From: Solanum dulcamara
Lineage: Eukaryota > Streptophyta > Magnoliopsida > Solanales > Solanaceae
Assembly: GCF_947179165.1 (NCBI RefSeq)
Contig: NC_077239.1
Location: 65,633,134-65,697,133 of the forward strand
Reading direction: 5' to 3'
DNA length: 64,000 nucleotides
Of this stretch, positions 11,001 to 23,189 are shown piece by piece. Positions within the stretch are counted from its first letter, which is position 1. Every line of letters begins with the position of its first letter. Made by a program: the position numbers and the translations under genes. The notes below the pieces were generated by a model. It saw nothing but the letters and a program-made list of their open reading frames with translations, was not told the origin of the DNA and ran no database searches.

Positions 11001-14000
11001 TGCTGTTTATAATTCTTGTTGTCCTTCAACAAATTTTGCAGTTCTCTTGCAAAATAGGTTTTTGAAGTGTTAAAGTAGTGAATTCAAGTAGTCGTTACTG
11101 ATGAATTCCTTTTGGGTTCTAATAATTTTTTCACTCATCATGCAATATGTGATCCTCAAAAGTTATAATAGGCTGGTTTTATTTGGCAAGAATTTGTACT
11201 GGAAAGGGTGGAAACGAGTTGTATTAGTTTCTAGTGTCCATGAAATATTGCTGTAAATTAAATTCTTGTGTGTAGATCTGTTCCTTGAGTAAGTTGCCCC
11301 TCAAACCTACTATATTATATTATCGAACTCATTTGTCCATATTTAACAGAGGCAACCAGAGATTCACCTTTTTGCTGCTCGATTGCGGGAGCAACGTGGC
11401 GATATTCCTGGTGCTCGAGCTGCATATCAACTTGTGCATGCTGAAATATCACCTGGGCTTGTAGAAGCAATAATCAAGCATGCAAACATGGAACGTCGAC
11501 TTGTAAGATTGTTTGGTCACCTACTACGGTTTCAGGACTAGCTTTGTTCTTTGTTAACTTATCTGATATATTGTTTTCTTGGTTTTTTTTTGAAGGGGAA
11601 TCTTGAGGATGCCTGTTCCATATACGAACAAGCTATTGCCATTGAGAAGGGGAAGGAGCACTCACAGAGTCTGCCATTATTGTTCGCACAGTACTCTCGG
11701 TTTTTGTACTTGGTAAAAGTTCTTTTTGGTTTGTGTTTCCAGTTTTTACATTTTTGACTCAATTAATTGGCTGCTGCCTTTTCCATCTTGTTGTAATGTA
11801 CCCCTTCCAATTGTGATGAATAGTTACAGATATTGCTTTCTTTCAAATATGTTTGTGGAAATTGGTATTGATATTTTCTTTTACCAACGTGCCTCTTTTT
11901 TGTTTCTTTTGTGGGGGTGGTGGGGGTGGGGGGTCTTTATCAAATCATATATTCTCTACCTTTCAATTTGTTTTTCTTGCTTTCCTTTTTAGTTTTTCTT
12001 TAAAATAATGTTTCTTTCCTAATTTTACAACTCTTTATTCCAACATCCCACAAGATTAAAGGCTTTTGGTACATTATACATAGCTTTAGTTTAAGACCAC
12101 AAGATTTACAAGTCTTATTTACTATCTTAAACTCCGTGTCCAGTCAAATCAAGACACATAAATTGAAACGGAGGGAGTAACAGAAATATGCCTGTTTTCA
12201 GCTCATTGCAGCATGTGAATGTGGACATTCCCTGTGCACTTTGTAGCCGCCCCTCCTGTGGCCATGCTGTTAGTTGAATTGGATGATATATGAGACTTCT
12301 ACCTTGGAGTGTTGCATTCATCGTATCTACTTGTGGATATATGAGACTTCTGTTCCTTAAAATTGCAGCATCTGTATCCAGTAATATGAAACTCCTTGTC
12401 CTTTCTTTAACGAGTAACTTGGAAATTTAGAAGTTATGGGTCAATATTTCTTGTTCTTATTCTCAATACTGTTATCCTAATTAATTAGTTCTCTCCCTGT
12501 TTAGTGTAATATCTGAATGCATTTCCCTATTATGTTTAGTGTAATCTCAGATGGACTTCCCTATTCTATTTTTCACATTACTAACAATTATCTTTTTATG
12601 GAAGTACATCAGCATAATTTATGGTGCTATCATATACCAACATATAATAGTGAGACAGTTATTTAGGCCATAACTTGTCGCTATATTCTACTTAGTCAAT
12701 TGATTCTCAATCATTTTAGTGATTTTTTTCACTTTTACACACTCTCCACTGCCCTTGTGGAAGGCTTTCCAGTCGCAAAAGAACTCAGAATTAGTGTAAG
12801 TGTGTGGAGAGTCATTAAGGACTGCCTTGATACCATGTATTATTGAGTGGTGATATCATGGAAACATTTTTTTTCTCTCTTCAATGTTGCTCATGATTAA
12901 AGTCATTTAAAATTAATGTATTTATCCTCCTTTGGCTCACTGTCACAATTTCTGTTGGAAGGTTTCTGGGAAGGTGGAAAAAGCTAGGGAAATTCTTGAT
13001 CAAGCAGTTGAGAATGTCCAGCTGTCAAAACCACTTCTGGAGGTCTGTCTGTCTCTCTCATCCAAGGGCATAAAGAGTGGAGGAATTATTGTTTCTTATT
13101 GACATGCTCTTTTCATGTAATATGCAGGCACTAATCCATTTAGAATCCATTCAGTCACTCCCAAAGAGAGTAGATTTGTTGGATTCATTGGTTGATAAGT
13201 TCTTAGTTCCATCTCCTGAGAACCCTAACATTGCAAGTGTTGATGAAAGAGAGGAGTTATCAAGCATTTTCTTGGAGGTACAAACTATTACATTTGGGTA
13301 CTTTACTGTTCTTTGGGACAGTGAACCTCTTAATGTTAAGAAAAAATATGCCTTGCGTTGTTCTCATGGGAACCTAGAGTTATTTGTACTTGTGATCATT
13401 ACCAAATATTCTTGGAAATGCATTCAGTTATATGTTTCATGTGCTTTTACTATAAGATTCTGTCTGTATATTCCAAGATTCAACGCTCTGCCATATTCTT
13501 GATACCTGAATTCCCTCATTTTGATATAAGCTGACTTTACTGAACTAATTAATGAGCTGGACTTACTGGTAACCCACCCTTGAACTAGTATTCCTGTTGG
13601 ATGTTTGCCTGGGCTACAATATGGTTTATGCCTTCCGATGCTTTTCCAAGTTTGCAATATTGTGTAAAAGTGGAGTTAAAATTGTCGTACAAATTGTTTT
13701 TAGAAAGGGACACTGTTGTCGGACCTCCTGAAAAGCAGGAGGCCACTATCTTTGGGATGTAGGAAGTAAATACGTGTTAAGTTCAGTAGGGAGTTTGTGT
13801 ATCATGTTGCATTGATGTTCAAAGTGTCACATGGTTTAAATTTGAATCATATTTATGTACTTGGTTTCATGAAAGTTACTAGTTGTGGTTGATTTAATGA
13901 TTGTTGCGATGACTGGACTACAGTGCCGTGGTGGTTTAAATCAAATCCTATGATGGTTAAGTTTGAATCATATTGGGATGTCTTGGTGATGCAATGGTGA

Positions 14001-17000
14001 GTCTGGAGAGAAATTTGTTTTATTGGGAATTATTTCTGATTCTTGATTCTTTACCATTTTCCATTTAGACTTTGAAGCGTAAACACTTTGGGATGTCTTG
14101 GAGATGGAATGGAAATTCTGTAGAAAGATCTGTTCTTAGTTTTTTTTTCTGATTCTTGACCCTTCAAAATCTTGAAGTGTAAACATTTTGGAATATCTTG
14201 GTGCGATGGGGATCCGGATGGAGATTTGTTTTACTGGGAATCATTTCTGATTTATGATCCTTCATTATATTTTTATTTTTTTGAAGACTGAAGTGTAAAC
14301 ATTTTGGAACATCTTGTGGGTGCAAGGGGAGTTAACGGAAATTTGTTTTCGTGTGAATTGCTGTCTCTTGTGAGCCTTCACTAGCTTACTTCGTAGATTT
14401 TGAGTCTCTTTAACTGATAATGCTTTGTGCTAATTGTTTACCATGATCCTCTTGTCATGGCTGTTCACTTTTGATGGTTTTGACAAAATGTTCTGAGACA
14501 GAGAATGTGTTTGCAGTTTCTAGATCTTTTTGGTGATGCACCGTCAATTAAGAAGGCTGATGATCGGCATGCGAAACTCTTCTTACGCCATAGAACTTCT
14601 TCAGATTCAAAAAAACGTCAGGCCGAAGATTATATAGTTTCTGAGAAGACAAAGCTGGCAAAGTCTGCTGTTGCAGCAACCAACCCTTCAGTGGTTGGTG
14701 CATATCCTGGAGCACAGAATCAATGGCCTGCAGGTTATGGTGTACAAGGTCAAACCTGGCCACAGGCCACACAATCCCAATCACAGCAGTGGAATCCTGG
14801 TTATGCGCAACAGGTAATGTTATGACAAATATTTAACAGTTTTAATAGAGAGAGTTTACCCCCCTGGCTTAAATCTGTCTAGATTTAAAATCCTGATATG
14901 GATCTCAGAGCAATGCAGTGTGAGACCACTATGTATGTGTTGCTCAAAGCTTTAACCAAAATGTTAATTTGGGTTAAACTAGAACTTCATCATAGAGAGA
15001 AACAATTGAACTTCTTTATTGAAATGGGGTTTAGAGGCTCTTTTTCTCTTTACATATGAATCAGAGTTCTGTGTAGATATATCTTTTCTGTGGACAAATG
15101 TTTTAGTACTCTGCTGTCCTCAATTTCTCGTGTCACATATTTCCTATCCCCCTCCTGATGGAGGTCCTTCATTACATATGTGTTTCAGTTTTTCATGTGG
15201 CCATTAAATCTTGCAGTGGTTGATGTGCATGTGATATCTTCGTATTTTGCGCAGTCTGTATGTTCTTTCAGACACAATTATTCATTAGAACAACATACCT
15301 ATTGTAATTCCACAAGTGGGTTCTGGGGAGGTAGAGTGTACACAGACCTTACACCTATCTCGTAGAGATAGAGAGGCGGTTTCTGATAGACCCTGCCTAA
15401 AATAAAGCATTTCCAAGCAGTTTGAAAAAGAGTACATAGAAATGAGAGCAATAACAACAAAATAATGTGAAATGGGAGCAGCACACAACACAATTATTCA
15501 TTAATTACTTTTTTTCCTCTAGAATATACTCTTCAAAGCAGCTATGCTATCAGTGGCTTATTTTTCTTACCTTTTGTGTTTGTTGAACTTTAGGCAGCAT
15601 ATGGTGCTTACGGCAGTTATGGAACTGGCTATGCACCTCTTCAAGCGCCTGCGGCATCAGTGCCCTCCACTGCTGGTTATGGTGCTTATCCTTCAACATA
15701 CCCAGCCCAGGTATGTGGAACGCCTTTTTATGTATCAGCATTTTGTTGCTTGTCTTGCTTACTGTTTCAAATTGCATTATTGTTTCGGCAGGGATACTTT
15801 TATTAAAGCATCTCTATTGCTTTCATGGTTACTTTTCGTTTTTATTGTTAACATTGATGTCCTTGTATGCTAAGAATGGTTTAGCAAGAAGGTAATTTGA
15901 TGTCCGGTAAGTTTCCCGATTTTCTTTCTGAAAATGTTAGTGAGGCCAAAATGCTTGCATAACTTATGTCATCCCCCAAATTGTAGCATTCCAGTGTTCG
16001 AAATTGAATCGCTTTATTTTCTTTTTGATACTGAAATAAATTGCCAGTTGAATTAGGAAGTAGTTAATCCATTAATCTCTATTATGTTGGTTTCCGTTGG
16101 TCAAAATTACAAGGGGCATTACACTTTGTTCCTGAGTAAGACCAGAAATTAGTCCTCTTTTTTTTTTTTTTGAAACTGGTAATGTGACCAGAAATTAGTC
16201 TTCTACTGCCAGTAGCTCTTCGACATTTAAATATATGTTGCAGAAATTGCAAGTCATCATAGGTTGAATTAGTTTCCGTTTAACCTTTGTGTTCGAAGTG
16301 GAGTGACAATGAACCTAAATACTTACAGAAGCACATAAGTCCAAGATCACCAAATTGGCACAATCAATTGTCCTGTTTACTTTGGCATGTGAGTTTTAGT
16401 GGGGGTTTAAGTCACCAACAGAGCAAAGTTGGAAAGGCCACTGTGTTTGACTCTTTGGCCTGGGGGTTGGGGTTGGTACCGTATAAAGAATTAGAGAAAG
16501 TAGCTTCAATTGCCTACTAAGGGAATGTTTCCTCTTGGCACTCCGAATCAGTTAGAATTTTGGCTAATAAGACAGCTGCAACAACTTACTCCATATACCT
16601 CCAGAAATTCATAAACAAAAAGCAAATGTGCTTACTGATTTGTGATGTGTGACAGAAGTGAAGCTATTGTCATCAGTTCCTCAATTTTTCCAGAGATGAT
16701 TGTTGATCTCCATCTAGAAATGTCAGGGGATGCTAAGTCCTCGTGGATCGCCGATTAGAACATAAGAGCAATAATAGGAATTGTCTATATTACCAACCAG
16801 TCTCACCCATTCAAGATGTGGTTCCTTTGACCAAGGAGATTATAAGCTCTCTTTATCATGCTTAATACTTATCACATCCCCAGTCATTGGCATGACAAGA
16901 ATTGAATGGATTAATTAGGAGACTTCTCTAGATGTCCCTTCTTCTAGGGCTATTCTCGTGCAACTACACATAAATATACAGCACACCAAGATTTTATAAA

Positions 17001-18384
17001 TGATTGGAAGAAAAAGGATGTGGAATGATAGGATGGTATACCAGGAGAATGCCCCCTTACCATGGCCAATTTGACGGTGAAAGTAAGGTCTGATTAGGGG
17101 CATATGAGCATTTTGAGGAAGAAAAGTTGACAGAAGTTGGTGTTACATGAGACCATATGCACCAGTTCTCTTTGTAACAATGCATATGAATATAATGGTA
17201 AATGAGGACAGGATAACTTATTATGGTATTTTCATACTTCCTCTTAAAGACTACGGCAATCTTATCCTCAGATCAGTTCATTGGTTGGGGATTGGTGGCT
17301 CTATTGAAAAAATATCATGCAAACAAAAACGCGTGGCTGTTGAATTTGGCTATTAGCTTTTGTTGATTTGATCTATTATTTTGCATGCCAATATTATTTC
17401 GTGTTGTCAATATGGATTTCCGGTCAACATTAACCAATGAAGCCTTGTTGAGCTGGCTAGTCACAGTCCCAACAATAGTAAGGTCTCAACTGAAATTATT
17501 TCTCAAAAGTAGGATAGTTGGCACATATTTCTCTCCAAACTGTGTTTCGACCTTTTAGTATGGAATTCCTCCCAACTATATCTAGTCATTATTATCCTTG
17601 GTAACGATGACCTATAACTTACCTTGCACCGTGGATCTCCATGTGAATGTCGTACACCTTTTTAATTGGTTTCAATCAGCTTTTATCTATCTTAATCATT
17701 GAGATAATCACCATGGTAAGAAATTTTGAATTAATTTTGTTCCCTGCAAATAAATTCTCTCACAATTAGTCAGATCTTTTAGAGTTACAATTAGTTCCAC
17801 AAGTATAAGATATCAATCAATCCCAGTTAGTGTCTTGGTAGGAGCTTCTCAAATTTCATGTTGCATTGGCCATGGGGGACGTTCAGTCTAGTGGACAATA
17901 GCAAAACTCGAAATTCATCAAGTTTACCATTCTAAAAAAAAAAATTCAATGATATCTGCTCAGAAATTAATATAATATGTAAATTGGTCTCCTTTTGATG
18001 GTGTTCCTTACCTCAGAACATTTCAGTAATATAGCTGCTGCTATGCTGGATTGAAGGTGATGATGTCATGTATTTGAACCTTCTCTTTTAATCAGTGAAA
18101 TGGTATACTTGTACTCAAACCCTCTTCTCTAGCTCCCCACCTCCCTGGTGCGCAGAGAGAGGGGAGTTGTGTTGTTTCCATATTTGCTTTATATCTCCAT
18201 TATTTCATGCTACACGATTAGGCGTTGATTGTTTTACGTCACCAAGTAAAACTTTGTTGTAACTTGTCAGGCCTTCCCTCAGCAGAATTATGCACAGCCA
18301 GCGGCTGCTGCCGCTGTTGCTTTGACTCCAGCACCACAAGCTACAACTGTTCCTCCTACAGCTTATTACGGCAGTTACTATTGA
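5018..18384 (+). CDS. PRP39: Pre-mRNA-processing factor 39 (U1 snRNP-associated, HAT-repeat protein)
   Basis: Thirteen coding exons: 5018-5459, 5960-6063, 7063-7292, 7911-8078, 8634-8979, 9467-9610, 11350-11502, 11596-11712, 12962-13042, 13128-13277, 14517-14813, 15594-15710, 18271-18384. All introns are GT-AG and all joins keep frame, giving 820 residues, close to plant PRP39 (about 820). Residues 1-150 are acidic and low-complexity. From about 155 to 690 there are half-a-TPR (HAT) repeats with Trp/Tyr-rich helices, e.g. [42 protein letters not shown] charged stretch near 440-460 separates exons 5 and 6. The tail (about 690-820) is Gln/Tyr/Pro/Ala-rich. Known role: helps U1 snRNP select 5' splice sites in the nucleus; the Arabidopsis homologue affects flowering time. 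It is the only intact host gene here. The start is the first ATG after the acceptor at 5007. Exon 1 and the exon 2/3 join are least certain. Confidence 0.93.
10200..10640 (-). pseudogene. LINE (non-LTR retrotransposon) fragment in PRP39 intron 6
   Basis: On the minus strand a 134-codon open frame (10623-10219) contains [16 protein letters not shown] followed by [13 protein letters not shown]. This is the pattern of the zinc-binding region that follows reverse transcriptase in plant LINEs (zf-RVT family: W(R/K)xxxPxKVxxFxW, then (L)xxRG). The expected Cys/His pairs after it are degraded. Only this C-terminal scrap was recognised, antisense to PRP39. It explains part of the unusual length (1739 bp) of this intron. 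Confidence 0.55.
11953..12177. mobile_element. Stowaway-type MITE in PRP39 intron 8
   Basis: The right end is ttgaaacggagggag followed by TA, the canonical Stowaway terminus. The left end (tctctacctttcaatttg) is a decayed inverted copy. The interior has the usual order of this family: aatgtttctttcc, caactctttattcc, ttaagaccacaag, aaactccgtgtccagtcaaa. Stowaways duplicate TA at the target. The element is non-coding, about 225 bp, and sits well away from both splice sites. Confidence 0.8.
13969..14382 (+). repeat. Four-copy ~100-116 bp tandem repeat in PRP39 intron 10
   Basis: Copies start at 13969, 14084, 14184 and 14300; the last is partial. Each begins cattttgga(a)tatcttgg or a close variant, carries a ggagatttgtttt(a)ctggga core followed by tttctgattcttgatcctt, and ends gaagtgtaaa. 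Copies differ by substitutions and by short T-runs. There is no ORF or transposon terminus, and I do not recognise the unit as part of a known family. Confidence 0.75.
15288..15487 (+). mobile_element. TS-type SINE, full-length, in PRP39 intron 11
   Basis: A 200-bp insert is flanked by a perfect 16-bp target duplication, acacaattattcatta, at 15272-15287 and 15488-15503. The insert contains the hallmarks of the Solanaceae TS SINE: aacaacataccta, ccacaagtgggttctgggg, gtagagtgtacacagacc, a hairpin-forming ctatctcgtagagatag, then ggtttctgatagaccc. Such SINEs are tRNA-derived and are copied by LINE enzymes. The perfect duplication means the insertion is fairly recent compared with other repeats in the gene. 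Confidence 0.85.
16155..16185 (-). mobile_element. 31-bp truncated retroposon with target duplication
   Basis: The 15-mer gaccagaaattagtc occurs at 16140-16154 and again at 16186-16200. Between them lies a poly-T run followed by gaaactggtaatgt. Read on the minus strand this is a short 3' SINE-like end plus a poly-A tail, so it looks like an extreme 5'-truncated insertion made by target-primed reverse transcription. It sits in PRP39 intron 12. Confidence 0.6.
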
Positions 18385-18640
18385 AATGGCAAAAACTTCA
18401 GCGTCAATTTTTTTGCTGGATATAGTTTGTATCTTCTCCTTAACGGCCAGAATATGTTGAGTTCTTCGACAAGGTTGTAATTCAGGTTAATGAGCAGTCG
18501 GATAGGAAATTGAGCAATCTAGTGATGTCTTACCTTAGGCTGATGGACGGTTGTTTCTATCAATTGTTTATCCGCTGTTTACTTTTTTTTCTTTCTAATT
18601 GATGTACCATGCTTTTGGTTTTGACGTGCTACTAGTATGC
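18385..18640 (+). terminator. PRP39: PRP39 3' UTR / polyadenylation region
   Basis: After the TGA at 18382-18384 comes a T-rich, non-repetitive stretch typical of plant 3' UTRs. No canonical AATAAA was seen within about 300 bases. Plants often use loose signals, so the cleavage site cannot be placed exactly. Confidence 0.4.
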
Positions 18641-18998
18641 AGGAAAAAATCTGTCGCAAAGATGTTATGTTTTCCCTGTCCCATATCTAGCGTCTTAGTA
18701 GGAGTAATTTTATATTGCAGAGCATGATTTTTTGCTACCCACCCGTAAGTGCCAATCAAGGTCACTGTATTCTTAGTAGGCGTATGGACATTCGATTTCA
18801 TCTCCTGATTATCATCGTTTGGACATGTTATTTATTTCATGAGTTCAAATCAAAAAGCTTGATTGAGAATTTTGTATCATGATTTTACAATTTTCAGATA
18901 TAAAAATTTGATCCACAAGTTTATATTTTGTATATAAAAAATTCTCTATTTTATACCTATCAATCATTTATTTCATTCTTAACAAAATTATTTGTTCC

Positions 18999-19182
18999 TA
19001 TTGTTACTTTTATCAATTTTTAAAACATTTATATTGGATATAACTATTATTCTCAATAATTAAATTTATAGTTGATATTATTACTCTTATCAATCTTTAA
19101 ATTATTTATATTAAATATAATCAGTAATTGCATCAATTAAATTTATGGTTGATGTTATTACTTTTATTGATCTTTCAATTAG
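18999..19182 (+). repeat. AT-rich ~77-bp tandem repeat
   Basis: About 2.4 copies of a 77-78-bp unit start near 18999, 19077 and 19154. Each carries (t)tgttacttttatcaat, a run like atttatatt(g/a)(g/a)atataa, and caattaaatttat(a/g)gttgat. No coding potential. Confidence 0.6.
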
Positions 19183-19320
19183 GAATGGCAATGGAGCGGT
19201 TGGGTTAAAGTTTTTGCTGGGGCGGAGCGAGGTGGGGCAGGCACAAAATATATTTGGAGAAAAACATGCGGGGCGGGTATGCGGGTTAAACATGCGAGTA
19301 TGCGGTTCGTGAGATAACTA
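19183..19320. repeat. GGGGCGG-rich repeat end, probable hAT relic
   Basis: A G-rich block (aggaatggcaatggagcgg, gctggggcggagcg, gcggggcgggtatgcggg) sits in otherwise AT-rich DNA. Such ggcaatgggg(c)gggg termini are common in plant hAT MITEs. No matching second end or target duplication was found, so it is a truncated relic at best. Confidence 0.3.
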
Positions 19321-19568
19321 CTGCTTCAGACTTAGCAGGGGAATCGGAGAAATGGTAGCTACAATGTCAGTTGTATCATTAATTAATTTTATATAGTTGA
19401 GTGTTCCTTTCGCTAATCCATCATATTGTTTTATTTTTATTTTGTTTAGATGGTTCATCAATTAAATATCCAACTTTATATATTTAAAATTAATTCTTGA
19501 ATTTTTAAATTAACTTTAGTTGCATCTTTTTATAGATCAGCTTGCATCAGCAATCCATTTATAGGTTT

Positions 19569-19665
19569 CTAATTTTTTTTTTTTTTTTTTTTTGGGGAAC
19601 AGACCCTACACGAGGCTCCCACCTCTTGTGCACAGTCAGGGGTTGAGCAACACCCCCAAGCCTTA
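19569..19665 (-). mobile_element. SINE-like retroposon, minus orientation
   Basis: A run of more than 20 T is followed by ggggaacagaccctac, gaggctcccacctctt and gcacagtcaggggttgagc. On the minus strand this reads as a tRNA-like head ending in poly-A, a typical SINE layout related to the GC-rich module at 2733-2815. No convincing target duplication was seen. Confidence 0.5.
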
Positions 19666-20470
19666 ACATAAATAAATAAAGTAAAAATACACGGAGGGTA
19701 ATGTGATAAGGTTTTATTTGATGTGCTTGAAAGTTTTCATCTCAAAAACTAAAGCAAATGAAAATTTTACAACTATTTAAGATAATAAAGATTGACTATG
19801 AGAATTACTTAAAAAATCTTATACAACAATAAGAATTTCAAAAATGATTTATTCATCTCTCTCTAAAAAAAATAAAAGAGAAATGTAAGAGAAATGTGCT
19901 CTTTTTAGCCTAAATATTGTTATTAATCAATAACATGATTATAAGAACAAAGAGAAACATTACGGTAGCATTAGAATTTTGGATTTCTCAAATTTTCCTA
20001 TTCCTAATGTGATTTCTATATTAGAAATTTCTATCTTTTTACCCTAGATGTTGTAAACAATTTTAGGTAAGAGTGTTATAAAACATCATTCGAATAATTA
20101 AATTAAAAAGGGTATATTTGGAATAAATAGAATTTTTACTAAAAACTAGTTTAGTCACAAAATATCAAACTAAGGGAGGTACGTGTAATATCTCAAATCA
20201 TGAGGAAATTGAATGTTATGAAGGCAAACTTGGAGGGAGGTTTCTTGAATCATCCTTTTAAATTATAATTATGACCAAACGGGCCCTTGCTTTCAAAGGA
20301 CAACTTTGATTCTTCGATACCACCAAAAGGTGGCTGGCTCAGAATGAGGGATGTTTTGTGCTGGTGAGGAGGGGTGTAAGTTGCTTTCACCCGGTCCGCC
20401 TTGGTCTTGTTGGGCTATAACTTTAACCTAAATGAAAGGCTAATATGCCTAGAAGAACGTAACTTTAATT
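19666..20470. other. Intergenic DNA without a recognised gene
   Basis: This is AT-rich sequence with only chance short ORFs. It separates PRP39 and its small 3' repeats from the retrotransposon island. No RNA gene, promoter or complete mobile element was recognised. Confidence 0.4.
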
Positions 20471-20473
20471 TTG

Positions 20474-20958
20474 GGAAAAACAAAGGGAAACTTTCAAAAA
20501 CAGCAAATATTAGACCTTAAATAGGGCTCCTTAACTATAGTTTCAGTAGTTAAAATTCGCAGCTACATTTTGATTTGCTATGCATTTGTATTTGTTCTAA
20601 TTTTTTTGCAGATTTCGAAGAAAATATACATATACAAATACAAACTTGATTGTATCAAAATGAATACATATTAGGAGCAGAGAGGCGAGCGAGATCATGA
20701 GAGGGAGGAAAGAGGCGAGTGAGATCGAGAGAGGGAGGAAAGAGGTGAGTGAGATTGAGAGAGGGAGGAGAGAGGATGAATAAATATTAAATTCGTTGTA
20801 TCACAAATATAATTGATACTGAATAGAAAATAGTTGACTATAAATTTAATTTTTCGAATACAATTGATATAAAATACAAATTTCTCACCTATATTTGATT
20901 GGATGCAATTGATACATAATACATTTGACGGAGATGATGAATGCATATTGCAGAAACA
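20474..20958. mobile_element. Probable DNA-transposon relic (MULE-like), including a tandem array
   Basis: The segment begins gggaaactttcaaaaacagc and continues with words like agctacattttgatttgc and catttgtatttgttc. This resembles a repeat seen around Solanaceae genes that I associate with Mutator-like elements; that assignment is from memory and weak. The other terminus is missing: at 20959 the sequence switches directly into the truncated LTR of element D. Confidence 0.3.
20681..20775 (+). repeat. 30-bp tandem repeat, three copies
   Basis: Three consecutive 30-mers start at 20681, 20711 and 20741, followed by a five-base stub. The unit is agaggcgagtgagatcgag followed by agagggaggaa. Copies differ at only a few positions. 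The array is purine-only on one strand except at scattered C and T bases. Confidence 0.85.
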
Positions 20959-23189
20959 AGTCCCAAAAATAGACCACCGAAACAAGACTTGTCTCAAAGA
21001 CAAAAGATTAGTCATATATCTACACAGATGGAGACTAGATCAATACAAAACGCCAAATGCTCACCCCCATCTCTGGATCAAACTGCTATAAGCTCGAATC
21101 AATGTTGATCACTCATACTTGGACCTGCATCACAAAAATAGATGCAAAGTGCAGTATGATACCAAATAATAGGTACCATTAGGCATCATAGGCCAATTAA
21201 GCTTGAAAAGTAAAATCAATAAGAAAAGGCGGAATAGAACAGAACAAGGTCAAGAGTGAAAGCCTAAAGTAAAATAATGAAATGTAATGCACATGAGTAT
21301 AGAAAAGATCCTAACTAAAGTATTATACAAGCTAACTACACCTAACTGGACCCCCATAAGCCCAGAAGGTACACTCGTGCGCAAGTTTAAATAAAAACCC
21401 GAATGGACCCCCATAAGTCCCACCGATACACAGAATAGCTACAACTACAAGAACTAAATTTGAGAACCCAAGACCGAAGAATGTAGAACCAAAACCTCAA
21501 ACCAAATCAGTAGAATTTGAAAGGACAGAGGTTAGACCTTTAACCAGACGCTCACCAGAAGTATCAATGTAACCAATCAGAAATATCAAGTAACTGAGGC
21601 CGTACCTCTAACCGAATGATCTTTATAAGGATCCAAATGATCAAGGATGGACCTCTAACTGGATGCTCTTCGAAAGTAATGATGCGGTTGAGGCCAGAGC
21701 TTGAATTCGAAAGCCCGACAAAAGTACCAAATATAGCTACAACAAATGCTCTAAATAGTCCATAGTCACTGATCTCTGTGAAACACTGTCCACACTTAGC
21801 CAATCAATTTATCCATCTTAACTGAATCCCAAACAAGTCTTGAATCGCAAAACATACCCGATATCGTCGTTGAAACTCTTAAAGCCGTAGAATCGGAGAA
21901 GTTAGGATAGAATGTCATCGGAGAAAGCGTACCGCCTAGCTAAGGCTCAAATCATCAGAATCAAGTCTGCTACACTAGTCTATAGAGATCTAAGCCAGCC
22001 AAGCGATATAGGGGCAAAACTAAGGCCTATAGGTTTCGAATCATGCATTTCTAAGGCAAACACTAGTCAAACCTAGACTAAGGCCAAACATGCTCCAATA
22101 GACCATAAAACAAGTATACAATTACACTACTAGGTAGGGATGATCAACAAAAGCAAGTGGCATGCTTACAAGTACCTGATAAAATCCCCCCAAAAGTCCA
22201 ACACATGATTTGTAAATGTCTATGCATGATTCAATCACTACCCAACCCGAATTCCAACTAATCAACAAGCAATCATATTTCAAAATCAATCTAAAAAAAG
22301 GAAAGTCGTAGCCTACCTATAGGTCAATCACGCACGCTAAAAAATTACTCAATCGGAGCTTTCCTATTCTGAATGGCCTCCGAATGCTTCCACGCTATCA
22401 AATATAGGTATAGAATATTAACACAATCATTTTGACATTAAAATTACTAAAATTGGAGATGAACCAATTTTGGAGTCAAAAAGAGAATGTGGAACCCGCT
22501 CCGGTAATTTCAGAATTGACTCTGTGAAAAGATTCTAAATACCACCCAAACTTGTGTTCCAAAATGGAACCCAATTTTGGGGCTCGGAACAACTAGAATC
22601 AAGGCATGCAATAATTTCACTATTAAACTAAGAAACACAACCATGTAGGGCTGGACATAAAATACCAAAAACTGAATTACCGAACCGAACCGGCTATTTT
22701 GGTATTCGGTAATTTGGTATTTCAATTCGGTATTCGATACCTAAATATCAATTTCAGTTTTGATATTCGGAATTTATAATTATACCATTTGATATTTGTT
22801 ATTTCCCGAATACTGAAATTAAATAAGTAAATGACATTGATCATTAGTCCAATTCTGCAACCCATTGTATTCTGTTGGGCCTAAATGAGTTTATGGCATA
22901 AAAAAGTAAAACAAAGGCCATTGTCAAAATATTTTTCCAGCCCAAATATGAAATCCTAACCTAGGCTAATCTGAAATCACTCATCAGAAATTCAGAATCA
23001 CCACTAACATCTGAATCAGTCCGTCCTCCTCCTCCTCCACAAATCACTATTAGTAAATCACAACATTAGTCCGTCATCCCTTCACTCCTTCACAATCAGT
23101 CCATTGTCCTTCACTCCGCCGTCCTTCACTCCGCCGTCCTTCACTCCTTCACAATCAGTCAATCAGTTCGTCGTCCTTCATTTTGGTGA

